Notes under the pieces: generated by a model
The model's input: only the letters and a program-made list of their open reading frames with translations
Databases searched by the model: none
What the model was told of the DNA's origin: nothing
Program-made: the position numbers and the translations under genes
Source of the DNA: Thermoanaerobaculia bacterium
Lineage (GTDB): Bacteria > Acidobacteriota > Thermoanaerobaculia > Multivoradales > JAHEKO01
Direction: 5' to 3'
NCBI GenBank assembly: GCA_947259195.1
Contig: CAMYLC010000160.1
Coordinates: 1 to 53,080 of the forward strand
Length of the DNA stretch: 53,080 nt
Part shown: in pieces, positions 6,707 through 17,370 of the stretch
How the letters are laid out: each line of letters starts with the position of its first letter
Numbering within the stretch: the first letter of the stretch is position 1

Positions 6707-8014
6707 GTGAGTGTAGTGCTATCTATCGAGGACGTCGGGCCCTGCCGGAAACAGCTCAAGGTCGAAGTGCCGGCGCCGGCGGTCGAAGCCGAGTCGAGGC
6801 GTGTTGTGGAGGAGTATCGGAAGCACGCCAAGCTGCCGGGCTTCCGCCAGGGAAAGGTGCCGACGGAGCTGGTCAAGAAGAAGTTCCAAAAGGAGATCGA
6901 GCAGGATGTCGTCGAGCGGCTCTTGCCTCGCTACTGGAAGCAGGCCGAAGCCGAGAGCGAGCTGGATCCACTGTTGCCTCCGAGCGTCGATGAAGTCGAC
7001 TTTCAACCGGGTGAGGCCCTGACCTTCGTCGCCTCGGTCGAAATTCGACCTGAGATAGAGCTCGGCAGTCTCGAGGACTTCGAGCTCCCAGAGCTCGAGA
7101 CCGAGCCCACCGAAGAGGAGATCGAGCAGGCAGTCGAGGACATGCGCCGAGCGGTCGCCGAGTGGGTGACAGCCGACCGGCCAGCGGCGAGCGGGGATCT
7201 GGTGGCCGGCAAGCTCACTCAGCTCGATCCAGAGACCGGAGATCCCGGGGTCGAGAAGCCGTTCAGCTTCGAGGTCGGGGATCCCCAGGTCTGGGAAGAG
7301 CTGACGCTGGAGGTCACCGGCAAGCAGGCCGGTCAAGAGGCCGAATTCGTCCACCAGGAGGGCGAGGGGGACGACACGGTGTCGCGCAGCTTTCGGCTGC
7401 TGGTCGAAGCAGTCCGCGAGCGGGATCTGCCCGAACTGGACGATGCGCTGGCCGCCCGCTTTGGCGAATACCCCGACATGGCTGCCCTGCGCCAGGGTGT
7501 GCGGGGAGAGCTCAGGCGCGGCAAGGAGTCGGAGCGGCGCCAGCAGCGAGAACGGGCGATGTTGGATCAGCTGCTCGCGCGCAACCCCCTGGCGCTTCCG
7601 CAGGGTGTTGTCGACAGCGAAATCGAGGGCATGCTCAAGGAGTACGCGCAGAGCCTGGCCGGCCAGGGAGTCGATCTGGAGAAGGCCGATCTCGATTGGC
7701 CGGGCATGGCCGAGCAGATCCGCCCTCAGGCCGAACGACGGGTTCACGCCCGATTGGTGCTCGATGCCGTGACCTCGCTAGAGGCAATCGAGGTAGGCGA
7801 AGAGGACTTCGAGGCCGCTCTGGCCGCAATCGGCCGGTCCCAGAGGCGCAGTCCTGTCAGCGTCCGGCAGGCCCTCGACAGATCTGGAAATCTGGCCGGT
7901 TTCAGGGCCCAGCTGGGCAGAGAGAAGGCCATCAAGCGCCTCCTCGGCGAGGCAGCCGAGGAGCAGGCGGCCGAGAACCAAGAAGCAGACACCGAATCCG
8001 AGAACGATCGTTGA
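6707..8014 (+). CDS. tig: Trigger factor (ribosome-associated chaperone and peptidyl-prolyl isomerase)
   Basis: 435 residues from GTG. The ribosome-docking signature KLPGFRQGKVP is at about residues 43-53, in the N-terminal domain that contacts L23. A divergent FKBP-type middle domain (about 150-245) and a helical C-terminal arm domain follow. The tail is rich in Glu/Ala (EEQAAENQEADTESEN). It binds nascent chains leaving the ribosome. Followed after 20 bases by clpP, then clpX and lon, the classic bacterial proteostasis cluster. A GTG start with AAAGGA 12 bases upstream is the best available; the start could differ by a few codons. Confidence 0.95.
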   Translation: MSVVLSIEDVGPCRKQLKVEVPAPAVEAESRRVVEEYRKHAKLPGFRQGKVPTELVKKKFQKEIEQDVVERLLPRYWKQAEAESELDPLLPPSVDEVDFQPGEALTFVASVEIRPEIELGSLEDFELPELETEPTEEEIEQAVEDMRRAVAEWVTADRPAASGDLVAGKLTQLDPETGDPGVEKPFSFEVGDPQVWEELTLEVTGKQAGQEAEFVHQEGEGDDTVSRSFRLLVEAVRERDLPELDDALAARFGEYPDMAALRQGVRGELRRGKESERRQQRERAMLDQLLARNPLALPQGVVDSEIEGMLKEYAQSLAGQGVDLEKADLDWPGMAEQIRPQAERRVHARLVLDAVTSLEAIEVGEEDFEAALAAIGRSQRRSPVSVRQALDRSGNLAGFRAQLGREKAIKRLLGEAAEEQAAENQEADTESENDR

Positions 8015-8034
8015 ATTGAACGGAGTCGAGAATC

Positions 8035-8625
8035 ATGCTGATTCCCATGGTCGTAGAACAGACCAATCGGGGCGAACGCGCTTACGATATCTACTCGCGT
8101 TTGCTGAAAGACAACATCATCTTTCTGGGTCGTCCGATCGACGACGATGTGTCGAACCTGATTATCGCCCAGATGCTCTTTCTCGAGGCTGAGAACCCGG
8201 AGAAGGACATCGCTCTTTATGTCAACTCTCCCGGGGGCTCGATCACCGCAGGGTTGGCGATCTACGACACGATGCAGTACCTCAAGCCCGACGTCGCGAC
8301 GCTCTGCGTGGGGCAGGCGGCCTCCATGGCAGCGGTTCTTCTCGCCGCAGGTACCCAGGGCAAGAGGTCGGTGCTGCCCAACAGCCGAGTCCTGATTCAT
8401 CAGCCGCTGCTGTACGGTCTTCAGGGACAGCAGACCGACATCGACATTCACGCCAAGGATCTGCTGCGCATGCGCGAAAAGATCGACGAGATCTTGGCCC
8501 AGCACACCGGCAAGACGATCGAGGAGATTCACCTCGACACCGAGCGCGATAAGATCCTGGCGGCGCCCGAGGCCGTGGAGTACGGGCTCGCCGATCAGGT
8601 CATGGGTCGTCGACCAGCCTTCTGA
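8035..8625 (+). CDS. clpP: ATP-dependent Clp protease, proteolytic subunit
   Basis: 196 residues, full length. Catalytic triad visible as Ser97 (GQAASMAA), His122 (LIHQPL) and Asp172 ([16 protein letters not shown]). The N-terminal [24 protein letters not shown] is the usual propeptide/axial-loop region, and [18 protein letters not shown] is the oxyanion strand. Forms a double heptamer that docks with ClpX, encoded 240 bases downstream. The last codons lie in a 15-base direct repeat (see 8617-8653). Confidence 0.97.
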   Translation: MLIPMVVEQTNRGERAYDIYSRLLKDNIIFLGRPIDDDVSNLIIAQMLFLEAENPEKDIALYVNSPGGSITAGLAIYDTMQYLKPDVATLCVGQAASMAAVLLAAGTQGKRSVLPNSRVLIHQPLLYGLQGQQTDIDIHAKDLLRMREKIDEILAQHTGKTIEEIHLDTERDKILAAPEAVEYGLADQVMGRRPAF

Positions 8626-8653
8626 TACATAGTGAAATGCCTTCTGATGCATA
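8617..8653 (+). repeat. Short direct repeat across the clpP stop
   Basis: GCCTTCTGATACATA (8617-8631) and GCCTTCTGATGCATA (8639-8653) differ at one of 15 positions and are 22 bases apart. The first copy carries the clpP stop. Probably a small tandem duplication in the 3' region. Confidence 0.6.
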
Positions 8654-8866
8654 AGGAGATTCGGGGCCGATCTGCTATCATTCAGGCAGAAGAAGCACGG
8701 CGGCAAGCCCATCTGTCGTGGCGCTCTGCGAGCGTATCTACTGGGGCCAGTGGCTCGGAATAGGGAGTCGAGCCCGGATTGTTGTGGGTAGCGAGGGTTG
8801 CAGCGAGGTGGAGCCGACAGCTGCCACAGCGCGCGACACCAGATAAGGCCGGATCCTGGAGGATAG

Positions 8867-10102
<1,236 letters not shown>

Positions 10103-10191
10103 AAAGGCCGGCGAGCCTGATAGGCTCAAGAGCGGAAGACCTCCGACTCGATCGGCTCCCCATAAATCGACGCAGATTGTAGTAGGCGAGC

Positions 10192-12546
10192 ATGAGCTCA
10201 ACTTTTATCACCACAAGTAAGACGCGGCTGCCAGTCGTCCCACTGCGGGACATGGTGGTCTTTCCCCATATGATGGCGCCTTTCATCATCGGTCGGGAAC
10301 ACTCGGTCAAGGCCCTCGAGCACAGTCTGCTGGAGGCCGACAAGTCGATCTTCCTGGTGGCCCAGCTCGATCCCAAGGTGGATGAGCCGGAACACTCGGA
10401 TATGTACGACATCGGAGTGGTCGCCAAGGTCGTGCAGAATCTCAAGCTGCCCAACGGCAATGTAAAGGTCATGGTGGAAGGCGTCCAGCGGGGCAGGTTT
10501 CTCGACCTCGAAGAGGAGGCCGGAACTCTGTTCGCCGAGGTCGAGGCCTACGACATCGAGTTTCCCACCGACGAGAAGGTGGAGGCCTACATCAACAAAG
10601 TCCTCGGAGTCTTCGAGCAGTACGCCAAGGTGTCGCATCACCTGGCCTTCGAGGGGCTGGTTTCGACCATCAAGCTCGACAACGCCGACCAATTCACCGA
10701 TCAACTGGCCGCCCATCTCATGGTGTCGACGGCTGAGAAACAGTCGCTGCTCGAGATCTTGAATCCCTATGAGCGCCTGCAGCGCATGAACGATCTGCTG
10801 GATGTAGAGCTCGAGAAGTTCAACATCGACAAGCGGATCAACGTCAGCGTCAAGAAGCAGATGGAGAAGGCCCAGAAGGAGTACTACAAGGAGCGCATCG
10901 AGGAGGCGGGTCTACCCAAGGATGCGCGCGAGAAGGCCGACCAGGAGCTCAAGCGTCTAGAGGCCATGCCACCCGTCTCTGCCGAAGCGACTGTGTCGAG
11001 GAACTACATCGACTGGCTCGTCAGTGTGCCGTGGAAGAAGCGCAGCCGTGAGATCAAGGATCTGGATCGGGCACAGCAGATCCTCGATGAGGATCACTAT
11101 GGCCTGGAGAAGATCAAGGAGCGGATCCTCGAGTTCCTCGCCGTCCGCCAGCTGACTCGGCAGATGCAGAGCTCGATTATCTGTTTCGTCGGACCTCCCG
11201 GTGTCGGCAAATCCTCCCTGGCCAAGTCCATCGCCCGCGCCACGGGGCGGAAGTTCGTTCGCCTCTCCCTGGGTGGAGTGCGAGACGAAGCCGAGATTCG
11301 AGGTCACCGGCGGACCTATATCGGCGCCTTTCCGGGGCAGATCATCCAGATGATGAAGAAGGCGGAAACCGTGAATCCCGTCTTTCTGCTCGACGAGATC
11401 GAAAAGATGTCGATGGACTTCCGCGGCGATCCGTCGGCGGCACTTCTCGAGGTCTTGGATCCAGAGCAGAACGATTCGTTCCTGGATCACTACCTGGACA
11501 CGGAGTACGACCTCTCGAACGTGATGTTCATCGCCACCGCCAACATCAGCCACACCATCCCTCCCGCGCTGTTGGACAGGATGGAGGTGATCCATCTGAC
11601 CGGCTACACGCTCAACGAAAAGCTGGAGATCGCCAAGAGCTTCCTGGTCCCGAAACAGCTCGAAGCCCACGGTCTGGATGAGAAGTTGACGGTATTCGAG
11701 GAGCAGGGTGTCCAGGCCCTGATCGAGAGCTACACCCGTGAAGCCGGAGTGCGGAATCTGGAGAGAGAGATCGCCAAGGTCTGCCGCAAAGTGGCTCGGA
11801 AGATCGTACAAGAGGGCAAGAAGAAGAAGGAGCGAGAGGCGCTGCGACTCACTCCGGATACCGTCTCCGACTATCTGGGCAAGATCAAGTTCCACCCCCG
11901 GCGCAAGAACGAAGAGTCGGAGGTCGGTGTGGCCACCGGGCTGGCCTGGACCGAAGCGGGTGGGGAGCTACTCGAGACCGAGGTCGGGCTGATGCCCGGC
12001 AAGGGAAAACTGATTCTCACCGGCAAGCTGGGCGAGGTGATGCAGGAGTCCGCGCGGGCGGCTGTGTCCTATCTGAGGAGTCGGGCCGATCTCCTGGGTG
12101 TCGAGCCGGACTTCAACGACAAGCACGATCTGCATATTCATGTTCCCGAAGGGGCGATTCCAAAGGACGGCCCTTCGGCCGGGATCACCATGGCTACAGC
12201 GCTGGTCTCGGCTGCGACTGGTGTGCCCGTGCGCAAGGATCTGGCGATGACCGGCGAGATCACCCTACGGGGCAAAGTGTTGCCGGTGGGTGGTATCAAG
12301 CACAAGCTGCTGGCCGCCTATCGGGCAGACATCACCGAGTTGATCTTGCCGAGGCCGAACGAAAAGGACCTCGACGAGATTCCTTCGGAGGTGCGTGAGC
12401 GACTCGAGCTCCACCTGGTCGAGTCCATGGACGAGGTGTTGAGCCTGGCGCTCGATGGAGACTCGGCTGCGGTGTCGAAAGGGGAGACCGGGTTCGAAGA
12501 AGCGCCACCGGAACCGCCTGTGCAGCCCGGATCGGTCGCCCATTGA
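10192..12546 (+). CDS. lon: Lon ATP-dependent serine protease
   Basis: 784 residues, standard LonA size. N-terminal substrate-binding domain begins [17 protein letters not shown] coiled-coil stretch ([17 protein letters not shown]) precedes the AAA+ module with Walker [16 protein letters not shown] and Walker [11 protein letters not shown]. The protease domain has the catalytic dyad Ser662 ([15 protein letters not shown]) and Lys705 ([10 protein letters not shown]). Degrades misfolded and regulatory proteins in the cytosol. Sits 89 bases after clpX in the tig-clpP-clpX-lon cluster. The C-terminus carries a short Pro/Glu tail beyond the usual end. Confidence 0.97.
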   Translation: MSSTFITTSKTRLPVVPLRDMVVFPHMMAPFIIGREHSVKALEHSLLEADKSIFLVAQLDPKVDEPEHSDMYDIGVVAKVVQNLKLPNGNVKVMVEGVQRGRFLDLEEEAGTLFAEVEAYDIEFPTDEKVEAYINKVLGVFEQYAKVSHHLAFEGLVSTIKLDNADQFTDQLAAHLMVSTAEKQSLLEILNPYERLQRMNDLLDVELEKFNIDKRINVSVKKQMEKAQKEYYKERIEEAGLPKDAREKADQELKRLEAMPPVSAEATVSRNYIDWLVSVPWKKRSREIKDLDRAQQILDEDHYGLEKIKERILEFLAVRQLTRQMQSSIICFVGPPGVGKSSLAKSIARATGRKFVRLSLGGVRDEAEIRGHRRTYIGAFPGQIIQMMKKAETVNPVFLLDEIEKMSMDFRGDPSAALLEVLDPEQNDSFLDHYLDTEYDLSNVMFIATANISHTIPPALLDRMEVIHLTGYTLNEKLEIAKSFLVPKQLEAHGLDEKLTVFEEQGVQALIESYTREAGVRNLEREIAKVCRKVARKIVQEGKKKKEREALRLTPDTVSDYLGKIKFHPRRKNEESEVGVATGLAWTEAGGELLETEVGLMPGKGKLILTGKLGEVMQESARAAVSYLRSRADLLGVEPDFNDKHDLHIHVPEGAIPKDGPSAGITMATALVSAATGVPVRKDLAMTGEITLRGKVLPVGGIKHKLLAAYRADITELILPRPNEKDLDEIPSEVRERLELHLVESMDEVLSLALDGDSAAVSKGETGFEEAPPEPPVQPGSVAH

Positions 12547-12690
12547 GCGAGTGCGCCAGATCGGCGAGATCCTCCGCCGGTCTCGCGCTCGACGCACTGA
12601 GCAGTTAGGAGACCAAGTTCGACCGCCGAGGCACCGAGTCGGTGGTCTTCCCCAGACCGAAGGGTGATCGAGGGAGGAAACGAGGGGGGC

Positions 12691-13290
12691 GTGAGAAACC
12701 GGCAGGCTCGCTTTGTACGATCGGCGCCGACGCGAAAGGAGTTCCTGGATGACGGTCGAGCCGAAGTGGCGTTCGTCGGCCGGTCCAACGTCGGCAAGTC
12801 GAGTCTTCTGAATCGACTTCTCGGCCGCAAGAAGTTGGCGAGAATCAGCTCGAGTCCGGGAAAGACACGCGCCATCAACTATTTCCTGATCGAGTCGCGT
12901 TTCTACTTTGTCGATCTACCAGGTTATGGCTATGCCAAAGTTGCCAGAAGCGAGCGCCAGAGTTGGGCAAAATTGATGGAGCAGTATTTCCAGCACGTGC
13001 AGAATCGAGTACACGTCATTCAGCTGGTGGACGGAAAAGTAGGCGCCACCGAGTTGGATGTTCAAGCCAGCGAATATCTGTCGAGCCTGGGTTGCGGGCG
13101 AACGGTGGTAGCCACGAAGATGGACCGCGTTCGCGCCAACCAGAGAGCTCGTCGATTGGCGGGAATCCGCGATCAATTGGCACTGCAAGATGAGCCGCTG
13201 ATCGCCTTCTCCGCCCAAACCGGTGAAGGCGTCAAGGAGCTCTGGAGAGAGATTACCCTCTTCCTGGAGCTTGGAGGCGAGGCGAACTGA
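12691..13290 (+). CDS. engB: Ribosome-biogenesis GTP-binding protein EngB (YsxC/YihA)
   Basis: 199 residues from GTG 12691, chosen over the in-frame GTG 12664 because GGGAGGAAA lies about 11 bases upstream and the protein then begins VRNRQARFVRSAPT, as EngB proteins do. G1 is GRSNVGKSSLLN, G3 DLPGYG, G4 TKMD and G5 SAQTGEG. Acts in late 50S subunit assembly. The gap from lon is 144 bases. The next gene, rho, starts 12 bases after the stop, so the two are likely co-expressed. Confidence 0.93.
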   Translation: MRNRQARFVRSAPTRKEFLDDGRAEVAFVGRSNVGKSSLLNRLLGRKKLARISSSPGKTRAINYFLIESRFYFVDLPGYGYAKVARSERQSWAKLMEQYFQHVQNRVHVIQLVDGKVGATELDVQASEYLSSLGCGRTVVATKMDRVRANQRARRLAGIRDQLALQDEPLIAFSAQTGEGVKELWREITLFLELGGEAN

Positions 13291-13302
13291 GTGAGGACGA
13301 AC

Positions 13303-14850
13303 ATGGCCAAGTCAAACGAAGACCCAGCAATCCCCGAGAATCAGCCTGAGCAGCCGAAGGCGGTAGATCAGTCGGAAGAGTCAAAGGCGGCGGACCAGAC
13401 TGAGGAATCGAAATCGGCAGACCAGCCGGAGGAGTCGAAGGCTGCCAGTCAGTCCGCAGAGCAGCAAGCGGCTGACCAATCTGAGGAATCGACAGCGTCA
13501 GAGCGGGGATCCCGGGAGACGTCTGCGAGACAGGCGAAGCCGGCAGGCCGGCAAAGATCCAGGAACCGGCCGAATCGGGACAAGCGCAAGGACAAGAAAG
13601 ACACCTTGGACATCCGGACCCTCAAGGAGATGAGCATCTCCGACATGGTTCAGGTGGCGAAGGAACTGGGTGTCGAAGGGGCTTCCACGCTGCGCAAGCA
13701 GGAGCTCATCTTCAAGATTCTCCAAGTCCAGACCGAGAAGAGTGGCCTCATCTTCGCCGAGGGTGTGCTGGAGTGCCTACCTGATGGTTTCGGCTTCCTC
13801 AGGGCACCCGAGTACAACTACCTGCCGGGTCCCGATGACATTTATGTCTCACCTAGCCAGATTCGACGGTTCGATTTGCGGACGGGCGACACGGTCTCCG
13901 GCCAGGTGCGTCAGCCCAAGGAAGGCGAGCGCTACTTTGCTCTCATCAAAGTCGAGGCGGTCAACTTCGAGCACCCCGAGGTGGCTCGGAACAAGATCTT
14001 CTTCGACAATCTGACGCCGCTGTACCCGCTGGATCGGATCCAGCTCGAAAACCTGGGGGAAATGTCTTCCAGGGTTCTCGACTTGGTAACTCCCATGGGT
14101 AAGGGGCAGAGGGCCTTGATCGTAGCGCCTCCCCGCACGGGTAAGACCATGCTACTCCAGGCTCTGGCTCACTCGGTGGCTCAGAACCACCCGGAGTGCG
14201 TCCTCATCGTCCTGCTCATCGATGAGCGTCCTGAAGAGGTCACGGACATGGAGCGCTCCGTACAAGGCGAAGTCGTTTCTTCCACCTTCGACGAGCCGGC
14301 CACTCGTCACGTACAGGTCGCGGAGATGGTCATCGAGAAGGCCAAGCGTCTGGTCGAGCACAAGAAGGACGTCGTCATCCTGCTGGACTCGATTACCCGA
14401 CTCGCCCGCGCTTACAACACCGTCCAGCCACCTTCGGGCAAGGTGCTCTCGGGTGGTATCGATGCCAATGCCCTGCATCGCCCGAAGCGCTTTTTTGGTG
14501 CCGCCAGGAATGTCGAAGAGGGTGGCTCGCTGACCATCATCGCCACCGCCCTGGTCGACACAGGAAGCCGGATGGACGACGTCATCTTCGAGGAGTTCAA
14601 GGGCACTGGCAACAGCGAGATCCACCTCGATCGCAAGCTGGTGGACAAGCGCGTCTTTCCCGCCATCGATATCAACAAGTCGGGCACTCGCAAGGAAGAG
14701 CTACTCCTGGGAGAGGACGAGCTGCGTCGGGTATGGGTGCTGAGAAAGGTCCTGAATCCTCTTTCGACTGTGGAGAGCATGGAGCTCCTGCTCGACAAGC
14801 TGAAGAAGACCAAGGCCAACCAGGACTTCCTCAACGCGATGTCGAAGTAG
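13303..14850 (+). CDS. rho: Transcription termination factor Rho with repetitive acidic N-terminus
   Basis: 515 residues from ATG 13303 (GAGGA 7 bases upstream), preferred over GTG 13291. Residues 1-70 are a low-complexity extension with 9-residue repeats of the type ADQSEESKA, then a basic segment ([17 protein letters not shown]). After that comes the usual Rho N-domain ([18 protein letters not shown]), the cold-shock RNA-binding domain ([22 protein letters not shown]), and the ATPase with Walker [13 protein letters not shown] and Walker [17 protein letters not shown]. Hexameric RNA helicase for factor-dependent termination. The core is complete; the extension makes it about 95 residues longer than the E. 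coli protein. Confidence 0.96.
   Translation: MAKSNEDPAIPENQPEQPKAVDQSEESKAADQTEESKSADQPEESKAASQSAEQQAADQSEESTASERGSRETSARQAKPAGRQRSRNRPNRDKRKDKKDTLDIRTLKEMSISDMVQVAKELGVEGASTLRKQELIFKILQVQTEKSGLIFAEGVLECLPDGFGFLRAPEYNYLPGPDDIYVSPSQIRRFDLRTGDTVSGQVRQPKEGERYFALIKVEAVNFEHPEVARNKIFFDNLTPLYPLDRIQLENLGEMSSRVLDLVTPMGKGQRALIVAPPRTGKTMLLQALAHSVAQNHPECVLIVLLIDERPEEVTDMERSVQGEVVSSTFDEPATRHVQVAEMVIEKAKRLVEHKKDVVILLDSITRLARAYNTVQPPSGKVLSGGIDANALHRPKRFFGAARNVEEGGSLTIIATALVDTGSRMDDVIFEEFKGTGNSEIHLDRKLVDKRVFPAIDINKSGTRKEELLLGEDELRRVWVLRKVLNPLSTVESMELLLDKLKKTKANQDFLNAMSK
13360..13521 (+). repeat. 27-bp periodic repeat in rho encoding 9-residue units
   Basis: Six consecutive 27-bp units starting at 13360. 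The encoded units are [45 protein letters not shown] and a degenerate ASERGSRET. The first three and fifth are close at DNA level (GCGGACCAG...GAGTCGAAG wording). They lie in the disordered N-terminal extension of Rho. Confidence 0.8.
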
Positions 14851-14859
14851 CCCAAGGGC

Positions 14860-15681
14860 GTGCCCGTACGCGTCGGTATCGTCGACTACCTCAACAGCAG
14901 ACCTTTGGCGTGGGCGTTTCGGGAGGGTGCCGAGACCGGTCCTTTCGTACCTTCTTACCTGCCACCGGCCGAAGTTGCTCGCCAGCTTGCGAGCGGCGGT
15001 CTCGACATTGGTCTGATCCCATCCATCGAGGTGCAGCGCATTCGTGGGCTGCGTTTGCTGCCGGGGCTCTGCATCGCAGCAACCCATGAAGTTCGCAGCG
15101 TGCTCCTGGTGAGCAAGGTGCCGCCGCAACAGATCCGCTGCCTGGCCCTCGATGAGAACAGCCGAACCTCGGTGGCGCTGGCCAAGATCGTCCTGAGTCG
15201 GCGCTATGGGGTCGCACCCGAGTGTGTCTTTCTGCCACCGGAGTTGGAAAAGATGATGCTGCAGGCCGATGCGGCGCTGGTCATTGGAGACCCGGCCCTG
15301 CGGGCGACCATCTCCGACTATCTGGTTCTCGACCTGGCGGAGGAGTGGCGACGACTTACCGGTCTACCCTTCGTCTTTGCCGTTTGGGCTGTGCGCGCGG
15401 GAGTTGCGGCTGACGGCCTGGCGCCTTTCTTCAACCGCAGTCTGCAGCAGGGTTTGGAGAATCTGGACGGGCTGATCGCGGTGGCTGAAGGGCAGTTCGA
15501 GATGGATGCGGAAGAGTTGCGCGAGTACCTGACCGTCAACCTGTCCTTCCACCTCGGAGCCGGGGAGTTGGCCGGTCTGCGAGAGTTCTATTCTCTGGCA
15601 GCCGAAATGGAGCTCATCGCCGAAGCGCGACCGCTGCAGTTCCTGGACTCTTGCCCATATCAGGGTGATTCCGTAGAGTAG
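14860..15681 (+). CDS. mqnA: Chorismate dehydratase (futalosine pathway)
   Basis: 273 residues from GTG, 9 bases after rho. Begins [18 protein letters not shown], a hallmark of MqnA, with a periplasmic-binding-protein-like fold; [34 protein letters not shown] wording and ALVIGDPAL follow. Converts chorismate to 3-[(1-carboxyvinyl)oxy]benzoate, the first step of the alternative menaquinone route. Immediately followed by mqnC (8-base gap). MqnB/MqnE and MqnD are not in the window; a menG gene is at 41122. MqnA and MqnD share this fold, but the YLNSRP start favours MqnA. Confidence 0.9.
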   Translation: MPVRVGIVDYLNSRPLAWAFREGAETGPFVPSYLPPAEVARQLASGGLDIGLIPSIEVQRIRGLRLLPGLCIAATHEVRSVLLVSKVPPQQIRCLALDENSRTSVALAKIVLSRRYGVAPECVFLPPELEKMMLQADAALVIGDPALRATISDYLVLDLAEEWRRLTGLPFVFAVWAVRAGVAADGLAPFFNRSLQQGLENLDGLIAVAEGQFEMDAEELREYLTVNLSFHLGAGELAGLREFYSLAAEMELIAEARPLQFLDSCPYQGDSVE

Positions 15682-15689
15682 CGCTCACT

Positions 15690-16871
15690 ATGCACTTGCA
15701 GCCATCTGGCCGCCCTGTGGCGGAGATCCTGGAAGACGTGCGGCAGGGAGAGAGGATTTCCGCAGGAGATGCCCATACCCTCCTCGAGGCAGGCGATCTC
15801 CTGGAACTGGGTCTGGCTGCCCACCAGGTGCGAGACCGGCTCAACGACCCTGCGGTGGCTACCTACAACATCGATCGCAACATCAACTACACGAATGTCT
15901 GCGTGTACAAGTGCCGGTTTTGTGCCTTCTACCGGCAGCCAGGCGACCCCGAGGGCTATGTGCTGCCCTTCGAGGAGATCGGCCGCAAGATCGAGGAGAC
16001 TCTGGCGCTCAACGGTACGGGAATCCTGCTGCAGGGAGGTGTTCATCCCGATCTGCCGCTGAGCTTCTATGAAGACCTGCTGGGCTACATCAGGGAGAAC
16101 TACCCGGCGGTTCATTTGCACGCCTTCTCACCACCCGAGGTGAGGTTCGTCGCCAAGAAGGAGCGCATGAGCTTCTTCGAGGTGATCGCCCGACTCAAGA
16201 AGGCGGGCCTCCAGTCCATTCCCGGAGGCGGCGCGGAGCTCCTCTCGGACGGGGTGCGGAAGGAGGTTCTGGCCTACACCAAGGTCTCGGCGGACGAGTG
16301 GATCGAGGTCATGCGACAGGCTCATGCCAACGGGCTTCGGACCTCGGCTACGATGATGTACGGCATGGGTGAACCGCTGACAGCGCGGATCGAGCACCTG
16401 CAGCGCGTTCGGGAGCTGCAGGATGAGACCGGTGGCTTCACTGCCTTCATCTCTTGGACCTTTCAGCATGACCACACCGACATGGAAGACGTGCCGGAGA
16501 CCTATGCTCACGAGTACCTCAAGACGCTGGCGGTGTCGCGTCTGTTTCTTGACAACATCCAGCACCTCCAAACCAGTTGGGTGACTCAAGGCAAGAAGAT
16601 CGGGCAGCTCGGTCTGATGTTCGGCGCCGACGACATGGGTTCGATCATGATCGAAGAGAACGTCGTGTCGGCTGCCGGAACCTCCTACCGGATGAGTCAA
16701 GACGAGATGGAGCACTTGATTGCCGCCGCCGGGCTCTCACCGCGGCAGCGCACGAACCTCTACGAGCGTTTGGTTACCCGCGAAGAGACGCTCGAGCTGG
16801 CGGAGCGCTATCGGTGCGCCCTGACACCCCAGAACCAGGACCTGGCCTCTCCACTTCCCATCGTCGGTTGA
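15690..16871 (+). CDS. mqnC: Cyclic dehypoxanthinyl futalosine synthase (radical SAM)
   Basis: 393 residues. The radical SAM cluster is CVYKCRFC (CxxxCxxC), inside NYTNVCVYKCRFCAFYR, followed by GGVHPDLPLSFYEDLLGYI. Further MqnC-like segments are LQSIPGGGAELLSDGVR, MMYGMGEPLTARIEHL and FISWTFQHDHTDME. It cyclises dehypoxanthine futalosine to the naphthoquinone precursor ring system. The FCAFYR wording and SIPGGGAE distinguish it from the related MqnE. Likely co-transcribed with mqnA, giving two steps of menaquinone synthesis here. Confidence 0.9.
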   Translation: MHLQPSGRPVAEILEDVRQGERISAGDAHTLLEAGDLLELGLAAHQVRDRLNDPAVATYNIDRNINYTNVCVYKCRFCAFYRQPGDPEGYVLPFEEIGRKIEETLALNGTGILLQGGVHPDLPLSFYEDLLGYIRENYPAVHLHAFSPPEVRFVAKKERMSFFEVIARLKKAGLQSIPGGGAELLSDGVRKEVLAYTKVSADEWIEVMRQAHANGLRTSATMMYGMGEPLTARIEHLQRVRELQDETGGFTAFISWTFQHDHTDMEDVPETYAHEYLKTLAVSRLFLDNIQHLQTSWVTQGKKIGQLGLMFGADDMGSIMIEENVVSAAGTSYRMSQDEMEHLIAAAGLSPRQRTNLYERLVTREETLELAERYRCALTPQNQDLASPLPIVG

Positions 16872-16908
16872 CGGCCGACGGCGGGGCGAGTCAAGCCGAG
16901 TAGGCGAT

Positions 16909-17370
16909 ATGTGTCCGAACGCTCGACCCGCAGATTCCGGAGGGCTGAAGCCGCGAGGAGTGCTGGCCGCCCTTCTGAGCGGAGCGTCGGTGCTGATCTT
17001 GGTTGGATTCCTTTGGTCAGGCTTTATTGGCAGGCTGGTGCAGGCACTGCTGGTGACTGCGATGCCGGTGCTGTTGATTCTTCTCGCCTGCTCGTCATCG
17101 CTTTCCCGCCTTTTGCTGGTTGCCATGGCGGCCCTGTGGTCGCTTCTCGGCGGTAGTTGGGCAGCGCTGATTTGGCTCGATGGACAGGGAGCTCTAACCC
17201 TGGCAGGGATTCCGCTGGTCCTTTGGATCCTCATCTTCGGCCTGGGCCTCTTGCCACTGGGAGTGGTGACGTGGGCTTATGCTGCCACTTTCGTGCCGAA
17301 TGGGACTGCCTCCGAGAGGCCAGATCGAAGGGCCGAATCCGTAGATCTTGCCGCCAGCGGGAGCCGGTGA
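16909..17370 (+). CDS. Small hydrophobic membrane protein coupled to the symporter
   Basis: 153 residues. About four to five membrane helices: residues 18-40 (LLSGASVLILVGFLWSGFIG), 42-62, 64-85, and 97-128 (LAGIPLVLWILIFGLGLLPLG). N- and C-termini are hydrophilic. Its TGA shares an A with the ATG of the downstream SSS symporter, so they are translated together. I do not recognise the family. E. coli pairs PanF with the small membrane protein YhdT, so an accessory subunit role is an inference by analogy; sequence similarity to YhdT is not evident. Confidence 0.65.
   Translation: MCPNARPADSGGLKPRGVLAALLSGASVLILVGFLWSGFIGRLVQALLVTAMPVLLILLACSSSLSRLLLVAMAALWSLLGGSWAALIWLDGQGALTLAGIPLVLWILIFGLGLLPLGVVTWAYAATFVPNGTASERPDRRAESVDLAASGSR

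Noticed and set aside
13291..13302. GTG 13291 as rho start
   Set aside because: Only 4 codons longer; ATG 13303 has a properly placed GAGGA.
17157..17369. Longer start for the SSS symporter
   Set aside because: The extra 71 residues lie in another frame of the upstream membrane-protein gene and read Arg/Gly-rich; ATG 17370 with overlap is the better start.
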